Shown: positions 1-7,982 of the stretch, piece after piece
How the letters are laid out: the number at the start of each line of letters is the position of its first letter
Numbering within the stretch: the stretch's first letter is position 1
Made by a program: the position numbers and the translations under genes
Notes under the pieces: model-generated
What the model saw: the letters and a program-made list of their open reading frames with translations, nothing else
Database searches by the model: none
Told to the model about the DNA's origin: nothing
Source: an uncultured Schlesneria sp.
GTDB taxonomy: Bacteria > Planctomycetota > Planctomycetia > Planctomycetales > Planctomycetaceae
NCBI GenBank assembly: GCA_903840265.1
Contig: CAIMFH010000035.1
Span: forward strand, 27,905 to 91,904
Length of the DNA: 64,000 nucleotides
Direction: 5' to 3'

Positions 1-87
1 GCGATCTTGCGATACGTGACGGAACGAATCTATCGCAGCATTCCCGACAATCTTCAGGAACTGCGCGAGAAAGGTTTTCTCCCCTAG
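1..87 (+). CDS. 3' end of a gene cut by the window edge
   Basis: Frame 1 is open from the first base to a TAG at 85-87 and encodes the last 28 residues of a protein ending in LREKGFLP. The composition (charged, helical) looks like a real C-terminus, and the downstream gene starts about 35 bases later on the same strand. The fragment is too short to assign a family. Confidence 0.5.
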   Translation, partial: AILRYVTERIYRSIPDNLQELREKGFLP

Positions 88-121
88 TGCGTCGCCGCAA
101 TTGGGATTGGCTACCGCGATC

Positions 122-724
122 ATGAAACTTCTGCTGTTCAGCGATCTGCATTGTGACGCTACCGCCGCACAGGATCTTGTTGAGCGGTCTCGAAACTTCG
201 ATGTTGTGATCTGTGCCGGGGATCTGGCGAATACGCGCCGCAAGCTCCATGTCTGCCTGGATATTCTCAGAACGATCGCGCGGCCGACGATCCTGGTTCC
301 TGGCAATAATGAATCGTTGGACGAACTAAAGGAAGGTTGCCTGGGCTGGGCCACGGCTCATGTCCTGCACGGACAGAGCGTGATAATTGATGGCGTTGCC
401 TTTTACGGGATTGGCGGCGGGATTCCGATGACTCCCTTTGGTGATTGGAGTTTCGATTTTACGGAACACCAGGCGACCGACTTACTGGCGAACTGCCACA
501 CCGGAGGAGTGCTCGTGACGCATTCGCCTCCGAAGGGGGCGGTTGACATTGCGTCCAATGGCCAACGCCTGGGAAGCACAGCGATCCGAGCGGCGATCGA
601 ACGATTGAAGCCGAATCTGGTCGTTTGCGGTCATATTCACGGTAGCGGAGGCCAGACCGCGATGATCGGCCCCACCACAGTCATCAACGCCGGACCTGCA
701 GGAATTGAGTGGCAGTTGACGTGA
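122..724 (+). CDS. Calcineurin-like metallophosphoesterase
   Basis: This 200-residue protein has the metallophosphoesterase signature. SDLHCD near residue 8 gives the first metal ligands (D8, H10), AGDLAN gives D34, GNNE at 61-64 gives the bridging Asn, THSPP gives H134, and GHIHG gives H171 and H173. Such proteins hydrolyse phosphoesters with a two-metal centre; the substrate here is unknown. I chose ATG 122 over the in-frame TTG at 101 because the family normally begins directly with the first beta strand (MKLLLFSDLH). It lies on the same strand as the truncated gene before it. It is a short, single-domain member with no signal peptide, so it is probably cytoplasmic. Confidence 0.9.
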   Translation: MKLLLFSDLHCDATAAQDLVERSRNFDVVICAGDLANTRRKLHVCLDILRTIARPTILVPGNNESLDELKEGCLGWATAHVLHGQSVIIDGVAFYGIGGGIPMTPFGDWSFDFTEHQATDLLANCHTGGVLVTHSPPKGAVDIASNGQRLGSTAIRAAIERLKPNLVVCGHIHGSGGQTAMIGPTTVINAGPAGIEWQLT

Positions 725-800
725 GCGGCTCGGTGGATGCCGAGCCTGCCATATTGTGAGTCCATCGACATGCGCGGCTCGGCAGGAGCCTCGCCCTCCC
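725..800. repeat. Planctomycete-type GCGGCTCGG intergenic repeat, two partial copies
   Basis: Two copies of a motif starting GCGGCTCGG lie at 725-733 and 774-782. The second continues as GGCAGGAGCC then TCGCCCTCCC to 800. They fill the gap between two convergent genes. Read on the minus strand the element gives the GGRGSCRA peptide that often appears in spurious planctomycete ORFs, which supports its being a dispersed non-coding repeat. Confidence 0.6.
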
Positions 801-826
801 AAAAGCAAACTCACCGCCTTGTCGGA

Positions 827-1432
827 CTAACAGCTGTGGACCAGGCGGATGTCGCATTCGCGGTCGATGTACTTCCATTCTTCGGACGCTCGCCAGTCGG
901 CGAGTAGGTCTTCGAAGGCGGAGGAATCTTGAGGCTCGTATTCGAACCAGGTGACGCAGTCGAACTGGTCGCTCAGGTCCAAACGGTGCCGCCAGCGACG
1001 AACCATGGCACTCAGATAGTGCAGGCTGGATTGCTGAGATTGCTGGATCTCACGCCGAACAGCATCGCCCAACTGCCACCATTCTTTTGATCGCCGCAAG
1101 GGAATCAAGGCAGCGCATGTTCGAGGAGCGGAAGCAGTGAAAGAACGGCGTGAACTTGGCGGCAGCAGTTCTTCACGCGAAACGTATCGGGTGTTCTGCA
1201 CGAACCCGCTGAAGACCCATGTTGCACCCGAAGGGGTCCGTTCCATCGGGCCGTTAATGATTTCCAGATGAGACACCGGGACAAGCGGTTGTCCGCGGTG
1301 CGTTGTGAACTCGGAGACTTCCCAAGCACCAGAAGTGCCGCCCACGTAGTTGTAACAGGTATCGTTGCAGCGTCCCCACCAGAGTTCACGGGCCTTGCGC
1401 AACTGATTGGACCGACACGTGATGACACTCAT
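827..1432 (-). CDS. Chlorite-dismutase-like family protein
   Basis: The protein has 201 residues. The C-terminal part (CVTWFEYEPQDSSAFEDLL, then RASEEWKYIDRECDIRL) resembles the last strand and helix of the chlorite dismutase / coproheme decarboxylase fold, where a phrase of the type TWFEYxP...LRxxEEWxYxxxExDIRL recurs. The N-terminal half (WEVSEFTTHRGQPLVPVSHL) fits the divergent branch of that family. I do not see a certain haem-ligating His, so enzymatic activity is open. The ATG at 1432 has AAGGAAC seven bases upstream. The gene converges with the metallophosphoesterase. I am fairly sure that it is a gene and moderately sure of the family. Confidence 0.7.
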   Translation of the reverse strand: MSVITCRSNQLRKARELWWGRCNDTCYNYVGGTSGAWEVSEFTTHRGQPLVPVSHLEIINGPMERTPSGATWVFSGFVQNTRYVSREELLPPSSRRSFTASAPRTCAALIPLRRSKEWWQLGDAVRREIQQSQQSSLHYLSAMVRRWRHRLDLSDQFDCVTWFEYEPQDSSAFEDLLADWRASEEWKYIDRECDIRLVHSC

Positions 1433-1539
1433 CGTGTTCCTTCCATTCGCGAGGGTCAGGTCCGGGTCATAGTAAGCAGGGACTGTTTATAAAAGGATTC
1501 CGCACGAGGGGAGTGCGGAATCGATCAAAGCACTGAGTG

Positions 1540-2181
1540 TTACTCGATTGGCAATGGCAGGTTGAAGTTGGCGAAGACCTCGTACTGAGTCACCAGTCGA
1601 ATCAACTCGGCATGTGACTTGGCACGCAGTTTTTTCATCAGGCTGGCTCGCCGCATTTCGACAGCTCGTTCTGTCACCGACAGACGCAACGCGATCGACT
1701 TGTTTGGCAGGCCGGTCAGCAACAGGTCCAGGACCGCTCGGTCCTTCACCGTGAGGACTCGGAATCGTTCCGCAATTTCGCGCCAGGCGGCGCGGCGTCG
1801 CAGACGTTCGGCGTCGGCGGCGATCGCACCTGTGACACGAGCCATGATCTCGTCCGAGTTGGCAGTGGCGTCGACCACTTCAACGCGACCACTGGAGAGT
1901 GCCTTCAACAAGCGTCCCACGTCTGGCGATGAAGCCAGGACGAGTAGCGGACGATCGTCAGCGCGAGAGAGCCAGCGAGCACAGGCATGCAGGCCACTCA
2001 ATTCACTGGATGAATTGAGAACCAGCAGCACACAGCTCGGGATGGGCCCTTCTTCAGGGATTTCTGTAGTAGCTCGAACGATTCTTGGAGCGTAGCGATT
2101 CACCCGCAACAATGAGTCCCATTGTCGTGCGACTTCACCTTCGGCAACGAGGAAAACGTCCGGTTCATTCGACTGTGACAT
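1540..2181 (-). CDS. LuxR-type regulator with degenerate receiver domain
   Basis: The 213-residue protein ends in a clear LuxR/FixJ helix-turn-helix (residues about 143-200: LTVKDRAVLDLLLTGLPNKS, then ALRLSVTERAVEMRRASL and MKKLRAKSHAELIRLV). The first 120 residues follow the alternating strand/helix pattern of a response-regulator receiver. However, the strand that should end in the phospho-accepting Asp reads VLLVLNSSS, and the acidic pair at the N-terminus is missing. I infer a phosphorylation-independent DNA-binding regulator. I chose the ATG at 2181 (MSQSNEPDVF) instead of upstream starts because the receiver-like domain begins right after it. No sensor kinase lies nearby. Confidence 0.85.
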   Translation of the reverse strand: MSQSNEPDVFLVAEGEVARQWDSLLRVNRYAPRIVRATTEIPEEGPIPSCVLLVLNSSSELSGLHACARWLSRADDRPLLVLASSPDVGRLLKALSSGRVEVVDATANSDEIMARVTGAIAADAERLRRRAAWREIAERFRVLTVKDRAVLDLLLTGLPNKSIALRLSVTERAVEMRRASLMKKLRAKSHAELIRLVTQYEVFANFNLPLPIE

Positions 2182-2610
2182 CGAATTCCATGCGATCGGC
2201 GGGGGGGATAATGTGACCATGCAGGGCATAGATTGCAACGACCGTGCCACGTCCCAAAGTGCGTGGGCGAATCACGCGGAACTTCGGGAAACCTCAAGCG
2301 GTATCTCTTGATATCGTGCGAAGTTGCATGACATTGTGCGTGAGTCACCCATCGAAATCAGGCAGATATCGCTGCAGTTCATGCAAATCACATCATGCGC
2401 GCCGCCTACAGGTCACCGCGCATTGCGACCATTTCAGGCAGTCGTGCGCGCGTTTCAGGTTTTCCCTGATACTGCCGTCTCACTCGGCGATGGATCTTGG
2501 CTAGAAACCCCCGAGATCACGTCAATGTTCGTCACGATTCGCGATATCTGCGATATGAAGTGGCTGAAATGCATCCTTGAGTCACCAAGCGTCATTCAGC
2601 CGTGGGCGAA
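2182..2610. other. Gene-free stretch upstream of the LuxR-type gene
   Basis: About 430 bases separate the 5' end of the LuxR-type gene from the 3' end of ribD. Short open frames exist on both strands, but none has a convincing start or protein-like composition. The stretch repeats phrases such as GATATC and GTGGGCGAAT (near 2264 and 2602) without a regular pattern. It presumably contains the regulator promoter and the ribD terminator; I cannot place either. Confidence 0.4.
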
Positions 2611-3729
2611 TTATGCGGGCGACGTGATGTCGCCGTGGAGATAGACATCGCCATCAAGCGTCCGAATGTCGGGCGAGCTGAGCTGAAGGGCTCGTGTCAT
2701 CGAACCAATGCCGATCCCACCGATTGGCGAGGGGGCACTTTGTCCTCCGACCAACTTTGGGGCGATGAAGGCATGCACCTCGTTGACCAGTCCGTGATCG
2801 AAGAAGCTGCCCAGCACCTGTCCGCCGGCTTCCACGAGGACGTTCGTCATTCGTCGCCGTCCGAGTTCGCGGGCCACTTCCGACAGGTCTGGTTGTCGTT
2901 GAGATGACGTGGGAACGACCAGCACTTCGACGCCCGATTGTCGCAACTTCTCGATTCGCTCGTGCGGTGCGAATTCGGTCGTGATCACCAGCAGCGGGAC
3001 ACCCCGAGCACTGCGTACCAGTTGCGAATCGATCGACAGACGGCATTGGGAATCGAGGACAACTCGGGTGGCGGTTCGTGGTCCGGCGGGTCGGGCTGTC
3101 AGCAAAGGGTCATCGGCGAGTGCGGTGCCGATTCCGGTCACGATTGCATCCATGCGGCCGCGCAGTTCATGCACGATGGCACGCGACGATGGGTTGGTGA
3201 TCCATTGAGACGATCCGGTCGTCGTTGCGATCTTGCCGTCGAGCGTCATCGCCCACTTCGCGTGGACCCATGGCAGACCGCGCGTCATCAATCGCATGAA
3301 GGGGGCGATCAGCCGCTGACCTTGCTCGCCAAGCAAGCCCACTTCGACATCAATCCCGGCCGCTTTTAGCTCATCAATGCCGCGCCCCGCCCCGTGGACT
3401 GCGGGGTCGGCGGCTGCGATGACCACGCGGCGCACCCCTGCGGCTATGACCGCCTTCGAACAAGGGGGCGTCTTACCGAAGTGACAACAGGGTTCCAGCG
3501 TGACGAAGAGCGAGGCTCCGCGTGCGGCTGGGCCCGCTGCGGCCAGGGCGTTCACTTCCGCATGCGGACCACCGAAGCGTTCGTGCCAGCCTTCGCCAAC
3601 AACTTGGCCCTGGTCATCGGCAACGACGGCGCCCACCGCGGGATTCGGTTCGACATGACCGGTTCCTCGGCGAGCGAGCTCCAACGCCCGGTGCATTAGA
3701 GCTTCGTCGTTTGTCCGCGTGTCGTTCAT
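2611..3729 (-). CDS. ribD: Bifunctional riboflavin biosynthesis deaminase/reductase RibD
   Basis: RibD carries out the second and third steps of riboflavin synthesis: deamination of the pyrimidine intermediate, then NADPH-dependent reduction of its ribosyl chain. The N-terminal deaminase domain (about 1-145) shows the zinc site: HAE with H56, then PCC with C81, and PPC with C90, the spacing expected for this family. The C-terminal reductase domain (about 150-370) starts at PWVHAKWAMTLDGKIAT and includes the VEAGGQVLGSF phrase. At 372 residues the length is normal. The start lies only 3 bases after the stop of the SEC-C/TPR gene upstream on the same strand, so the two are very probably cotranscribed. 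No other rib genes are in the window. Confidence 0.96.
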   Translation of the reverse strand: MNDTRTNDEALMHRALELARRGTGHVEPNPAVGAVVADDQGQVVGEGWHERFGGPHAEVNALAAAGPAARGASLFVTLEPCCHFGKTPPCSKAVIAAGVRRVVIAAADPAVHGAGRGIDELKAAGIDVEVGLLGEQGQRLIAPFMRLMTRGLPWVHAKWAMTLDGKIATTTGSSQWITNPSSRAIVHELRGRMDAIVTGIGTALADDPLLTARPAGPRTATRVVLDSQCRLSIDSQLVRSARGVPLLVITTEFAPHERIEKLRQSGVEVLVVPTSSQRQPDLSEVARELGRRRMTNVLVEAGGQVLGSFFDHGLVNEVHAFIAPKLVGGQSAPSPIGGIGIGSMTRALQLSSPDIRTLDGDVYLHGDITSPA

Positions 3730-3732
3730 ACC

Positions 3733-5877
3733 TTACTGGCCTGGTAGCCAAAGCTTGGACTGGCCGGCTGCTGCGGCTGCTGGAGCGTCGGGGTTCCAGA
3801 GTCCACCCGCCGGAACGCCCCCTGCTCCAACAAGGCTGATCGAATCCCAGGGCGAAGGGACTCCGAACTGCGCGAGCATGTTTTCGATGTACCCGCGCAT
3901 CTGCGGAACCTTGGGTGAATAGAAGTGGACGAACCGATCGAGCAGTGGCTTCAGAGCCGGATCGTTGGGCTCTTCCAGACGCAGTGCCAACTCGGTCATA
4001 TCCCAATTCCATTGGTATTCGAATTGAGACTTGCTGCCGGTTGGTTTGCTGCGAGCGACTTCAATCCAATGCAACGCTTCGTCGCGACGACCTTGAGTCG
4101 CGCAGAGTTCAACGATGGCTCGCAAGCTGCGAGGAAGGTCGATTTCGTTCTCGCAGCCAGGTCGCTCGAACGCGGCCTTTAAGACGCGATACAAGAAGCC
4201 TTCGTGACGAGTCAGCAAGGCCCGGTTCACGACAGAGATCAACTGCACATCCGACAACTGATCGATGGGCAGGCGATGCATCTGCATCACCGACAGCATG
4301 CTGAGCGGTGTCGATTCGTGGACTTCCAGCGGTGCCAGTGGTTCGAGGCCGAACCGTCCCAAGGCACCCTTCAGATCCAAGTCGTACGACTGCTGCTGGC
4401 AATGGGCATCCAGCACATAATAGGCGGCTTCCAAGGCTACTTTATGATGCGGATCCGTCGCGGCTTGAGCGGGTGATTGCCCGCCCAGACACTTCTGAGT
4501 CGCGTTGAGCCAGCCGTCGTTGAGGATGCGTTCCCACTGCTGCTGCTTCAGTTCGCGGTTGAGACGAATCGGAGTCTGTTCAGGCAGACTCCAGCGCCAA
4601 CGCAGCGGCTGGGATTCCGCTGGGACCGCGCCGGTGACTTCAGGCTGTGCCTTGTCGGCCTTCCACTGGATCTGGCCTTGCGACGCGGATTCCAGTTGGG
4701 CACGGGCATCTTCCAGATCGGCCCCGCGGTCCCCGGTCAGATACAGCGACGGCGGATCTTGCGAATCACCAATCGCATCGTAAATCGAAATGTGAGCCTG
4801 GAATTTCGGCATCGAATCCAAGGTCAACTGCGAGAAGTCCGTTCCCGTCCACTTGGGACGGTCGAGGATCTGATACGCAGCGACGGGTGCGTTGGGTTCG
4901 CTCTCGGAGCTTTTCGGCACCGGGAATCGCAGGAACCGAGGTTGCTCGTCCAGTACGGTCAGCAACCGTCCGATCGATTCCACCTTGGCTTCATAGGTGC
5001 AGATGTCAACTACGTCGGTGCTGTTGTAGCGATCGAACAGTTGCGCCAGTGTCTCGCATTCGACGGCGGTCGGGAAATCACCGTAGAGCTGGGCGGCTCG
5101 ATGCAGGGCCTCGGCAGCGGTGAGTTCTTCACCGTCCCAGGCACGGCACAGGCCGACCGAATGCCAGAGTTCTGCTGATTCAGGCAAGGTCTTTGTCAGA
5201 GCCAGGAACAGGTCCGCCGAGGTACTCCAACAGCCGACGGCGGCGTACTTCTGCGCCTTTTTGATTTCTTTCTGCTGTTCTTCGGTGCCACTGATTGCGG
5301 GCAAGGCGTGTGATCCGCGAATCGGATAGGGAACGCCGTTGTCGCCGTCGAATTCCAGTAACTGAACGAACAGCTCTTGTCGACGCTCTTCTGGTGACAA
5401 TCGCAATGCCAGGGCCAGATGTTCGCGAGCGGCAATCAGGCGTTGACGCTGGCCGAGAATGGCCGCCATGGTCGCTGCCAGACCGCTGACCATCGACGGG
5501 AACTTTTTGGCTCCCCGTTGGAACGCGCGGTGAATGGCTTTCTTCGCGGCATCAACCCCTTCGGCCTGCATCATCGCCGCGGCCATCAGCACGATCGAAA
5601 ATTCGTGATCGGGATTCGTCTCCAGCAGGACCCGCAAGACGTCTCGCGCGGCCGATGCTTCGCCCAGTTCGATCAGGATCAGGGCTCGTGTTGTGCCGAC
5701 CCAAGTGTTGGTGGGGTGCTTGCGGGCGAGCACCTCGAGCTGCTGCAGAGCGATTCGCGGCTGGTTGCCGTCCATCAGTCGCAGGGCGCGATCCATTTCG
5801 TCGGCGATCGACTGGCAGCAGAACTTCAACTTCTTTCCGCTGCCGCAAGGGCACGGATCATACGGAGCGAGCGGCAT
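3733..5877 (-). CDS. SEC-C motif protein with tetratricopeptide repeats
   Basis: The 714-residue protein opens with a SEC-C zinc-binding motif (DPCPCGSGKKLKFCC at residues 7-21; C9, C11, C20 and C21). TPR-like helical repeats follow (about 30-130 and 190-270), and then a long region I cannot assign. The C-terminus is rich in Gly, Pro and Ala. SEC-C motifs occur at the end of SecA and in many otherwise unrelated proteins, so the motif alone does not prove a role in secretion. There is no signal peptide. It sits immediately upstream of ribD. Its function is unknown; the TPR part suggests protein-protein contacts. Confidence 0.9.
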   Translation of the reverse strand: MPLAPYDPCPCGSGKKLKFCCQSIADEMDRALRLMDGNQPRIALQQLEVLARKHPTNTWVGTTRALILIELGEASAARDVLRVLLETNPDHEFSIVLMAAAMMQAEGVDAAKKAIHRAFQRGAKKFPSMVSGLAATMAAILGQRQRLIAAREHLALALRLSPEERRQELFVQLLEFDGDNGVPYPIRGSHALPAISGTEEQQKEIKKAQKYAAVGCWSTSADLFLALTKTLPESAELWHSVGLCRAWDGEELTAAEALHRAAQLYGDFPTAVECETLAQLFDRYNSTDVVDICTYEAKVESIGRLLTVLDEQPRFLRFPVPKSSESEPNAPVAAYQILDRPKWTGTDFSQLTLDSMPKFQAHISIYDAIGDSQDPPSLYLTGDRGADLEDARAQLESASQGQIQWKADKAQPEVTGAVPAESQPLRWRWSLPEQTPIRLNRELKQQQWERILNDGWLNATQKCLGGQSPAQAATDPHHKVALEAAYYVLDAHCQQQSYDLDLKGALGRFGLEPLAPLEVHESTPLSMLSVMQMHRLPIDQLSDVQLISVVNRALLTRHEGFLYRVLKAAFERPGCENEIDLPRSLRAIVELCATQGRRDEALHWIEVARSKPTGSKSQFEYQWNWDMTELALRLEEPNDPALKPLLDRFVHFYSPKVPQMRGYIENMLAQFGVPSPWDSISLVGAGGVPAGGLWNPDAPAAAAAGQSKLWLPGQ

Positions 5878-6256
5878 CGAGCGATCCTTCTCTACGGTGT
5901 CTATCTGAATATCGTGTCGGACGGCGTCACTTGCCAGCCGAAAAAATCAACGAAAGGTGGGAACCTTCAGGAACTTGTGCGGAAAACGCAGTTTAGCAAG
6001 ACCTGCAGTTTTTGACAGGGAAACCTCTCAACCCGCTGATCCTTAAAATGGAAACGCATTGGCAATCCCCTTTGCATTCGAGGGTCGCAATGATCCATTT
6101 TATAGGCATTTGGCTCCAAGCCACCCAAGTTCCTGCTTCCTTTAGCTAACCTGAAGGTTGTTGCAGCATCAGCAGCCGGATGGGTACAAAAACACTACCT
6201 GCGACTCATCGTGACGAAGCAGCCATCGAGAATCCTGTCAGGTGAAAGAAGTTAAC
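5878..6256. other. Divergent promoter region, gene-free
   Basis: About 380 bases lie between the 5' ends of the SEC-C/TPR gene (minus) and the small secreted protein gene (plus). The stretch is more AT-rich than the flanking genes, with AT-rich runs such as AAAATGGAA and CCATTTTATAG between 6045 and 6110. It should contain both promoters. I see no RNA gene or long repeat. Confidence 0.4.
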
Positions 6257-6652
6257 ATGAAGCGGCGTGAACTGTTGGTGCTGGGGTTGGCTGTGCTGGG
6301 GTTAGTCAGCCAAGTTCGTGCCGAAGACAAAAAAGCTGATCCGACCGGAACTTGGAAATGGTCGGTGACATTCAACGATCAGACTCGCGAGATGTCGCTG
6401 AAGTTGAAGCTGGATGGCGACAAGCTGACAGGAACGATGCCCGGACGTAACAACACCGAAACCGCGATCGAAAACGGCACCTTCAAAGACGGTCTGGTTT
6501 CGTTCTCGGTCACTCGCGAGCGAAACGACCAGAAATTCACCACGAAGTACACGGGCAAGCTGGAAGGGGACACGATCAAGGGTAAGTCCGAAAGCGAACG
6601 CAACGGTACGGCTCAAAGCCGCGACTGGGAAGCGAAGCGCGAAAAGTCCTGA
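6257..6652 (+). CDS. Small secreted protein, lipocalin-like strand pattern
   Basis: The 131-residue protein has a Sec-type signal (MKRRELLVLGLAVLGLVSQVRA, cleavage near residue 22). The mature part is a run of alternating beta strands (GTWKWSVTF, then MSLKLKLDGDKLTGTM, GLVSFSVTRE and TKYTGKLEGDTIKGKS). This pattern recurs in small exported planctomycete proteins; I know no function. I preferred ATG 6257 over GTG 6242 because GAAAGAAG lies 5 bases before it and the signal then starts with Lys-Arg-Arg. Confidence 0.85.
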   Translation: MKRRELLVLGLAVLGLVSQVRAEDKKADPTGTWKWSVTFNDQTREMSLKLKLDGDKLTGTMPGRNNTETAIENGTFKDGLVSFSVTRERNDQKFTTKYTGKLEGDTIKGKSESERNGTAQSRDWEAKREKS

Positions 6653-6756
6653 TCGACCAGTTATCACGCGAACGCGCGAAGAAAATAACGCCGGATGTAC
6701 CGAGAGCGATGTTCTCGATGCATTCGGCGATTTCTCGTACACCGTCTTGCATCCAA

Positions 6757-7809
6757 TCAGATGATGCAGTGGGCCGGATCCGCCATGTAGTACATCGCTT
6801 CCAGGTTGCGCGGATGATCGAGAGTCACCAGCGGACCGGGGGTGATCACCTCGAGCGGCACTTTGTCCATCGATTCCTTGTTCCTCGCGAAGAACTGGCC
6901 CAGGACCAACGCCGTTTTGTGAATGCTGCAGACGGGGTTCACCGATGTCGCGACCAGCACTCCGTTCTTGACGGCGTCCAGTCCTTCTTTCTGGCCATCG
7001 ACCGCCGCGACCAGCATCTTTTCGTGGATCGTCCCCTTCAGCGCGGGGATCGAGCCCAGGGCCATGTCGTCACTGTGAAAGAAGGCTGCGGCAATCGGAG
7101 TCGTTTCCTGCTGCAGCAGTGATTCAAACGTATTGCGAGCGATTTCTTTTTCCCAGTTGCACCAGCGGACGCCTCCACCGACGACTTCGACGTCGGGAAA
7201 CTTCCTCACGATATTGTCGAAGCCTTTGGCTCGGCCTTGAGCACCACTGTGACCGTCGGCCCCGCCGATATGAATCACCTTCCCTTTGCCACCGATTTTC
7301 TCCACCAAGTAGCCGACCGCCATCTCGGCCATGTTGACGTGATCGGGTGTGACCTCGGTCCAGACTCCCGTGTCGCGCATCTGGTCCATCTCGACCAGCA
7401 GCGTATCCATCGAGATCACGGGGATGCCGCGTTCTTTCAGGCGACGAGTCGGCTCGGCCAGTGTTTCGGATTGATAGGCCTGGAAGCAACAGAAGTCCCA
7501 GTCGCGATCGACAATCGCATCGATCTTGTTTCGCTGTTTCTCGGGCTTCATCTCACCATCGAACCAGGTGATTTCGACGTTCAGCAGGCGTCCCCACAGT
7601 TCGGCAGTTTGCTTCCCGAGCGCACACCAACTGCTTTGCAGTCCGGCATTCGAAAACGCCGCCTTCAACGGACGCAATGCCGGGTCGCTGCTGCCTGCAG
7701 CACCACCGGGGCCGTTGGCTGGCTGAGCACATCCCAGCATCCCCATGCCAAGTCCCGCAGCCGATCCCAACGACAACGCTTCCAGGAATTCGCGACGTGA
7801 CGCAGACAT
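6757..7809 (-). CDS. Periplasmic sugar-binding lipoprotein (Peripla_BP_4 type)
   Basis: This 350-residue protein begins with a twin-arginine-like signal (SRREFLEAL) and a lipobox-like GMLGC with C27, so it is probably exported and lipid-anchored. The rest resembles the substrate-binding proteins of ribose/galactose-type ABC importers. It has the QRNKIDAIVDRDWDFCC hinge strand, the NMAEMAVGYLVEKIGGKGKV helix and strand, and FFHSDDMALGSIPALK, typical of the second lobe. No permease or ATPase gene is adjacent, so it either works with components encoded elsewhere or acts as a sensor. The ligand cannot be read from the sequence. Confidence 0.9.
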   Translation of the reverse strand: MSASRREFLEALSLGSAAGLGMGMLGCAQPANGPGGAAGSSDPALRPLKAAFSNAGLQSSWCALGKQTAELWGRLLNVEITWFDGEMKPEKQRNKIDAIVDRDWDFCCFQAYQSETLAEPTRRLKERGIPVISMDTLLVEMDQMRDTGVWTEVTPDHVNMAEMAVGYLVEKIGGKGKVIHIGGADGHSGAQGRAKGFDNIVRKFPDVEVVGGGVRWCNWEKEIARNTFESLLQQETTPIAAAFFHSDDMALGSIPALKGTIHEKMLVAAVDGQKEGLDAVKNGVLVATSVNPVCSIHKTALVLGQFFARNKESMDKVPLEVITPGPLVTLDHPRNLEAMYYMADPAHCII

Positions 7810-7834
7810 GGCAACCCTCGTAGATGGATATCAG

Positions 7835-7982
7835 AAGTGATGAGATGAAAGTAACGAGTGACGAGGGAAGATCAATAGTGGGGGAGATGAAAGTAACGAG
7901 ATGAAAGTGACGAGTAATGAGGTAATCACGGGCGAAGGTCCCTCAGTTTTTCTCTTACCTCGTTACTTTCATCTCATCACTT
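7835..7982. repeat. Perfect 24-bp inverted repeat with nested GATGAAAGTRACGAG copies
   Basis: Bases 7835-7858 are the exact reverse complement of 7959-7982, separated by 100 bases. Inside, the 15-mer GATGAAAGTAACGAG occurs at 7844-7858 and 7886-7900, with a one-base variant at 7900-7914 and an inverted copy at 7959-7973. The right arm ends directly at the stop codon of the efflux pump gene. It could act as a bidirectional transcription stop or be a small mobile-repeat relic. Confidence 0.8.

Noticed and set aside
482..878. Minus-strand frames over the end of the metallophosphoesterase gene
   Set aside because: They are translations of the GCGGCTCGG repeat and the antisense of a solid gene.
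4477..5178. 233-codon plus-strand frame
   Set aside because: It is antisense to the SEC-C/TPR protein and lacks domain features.
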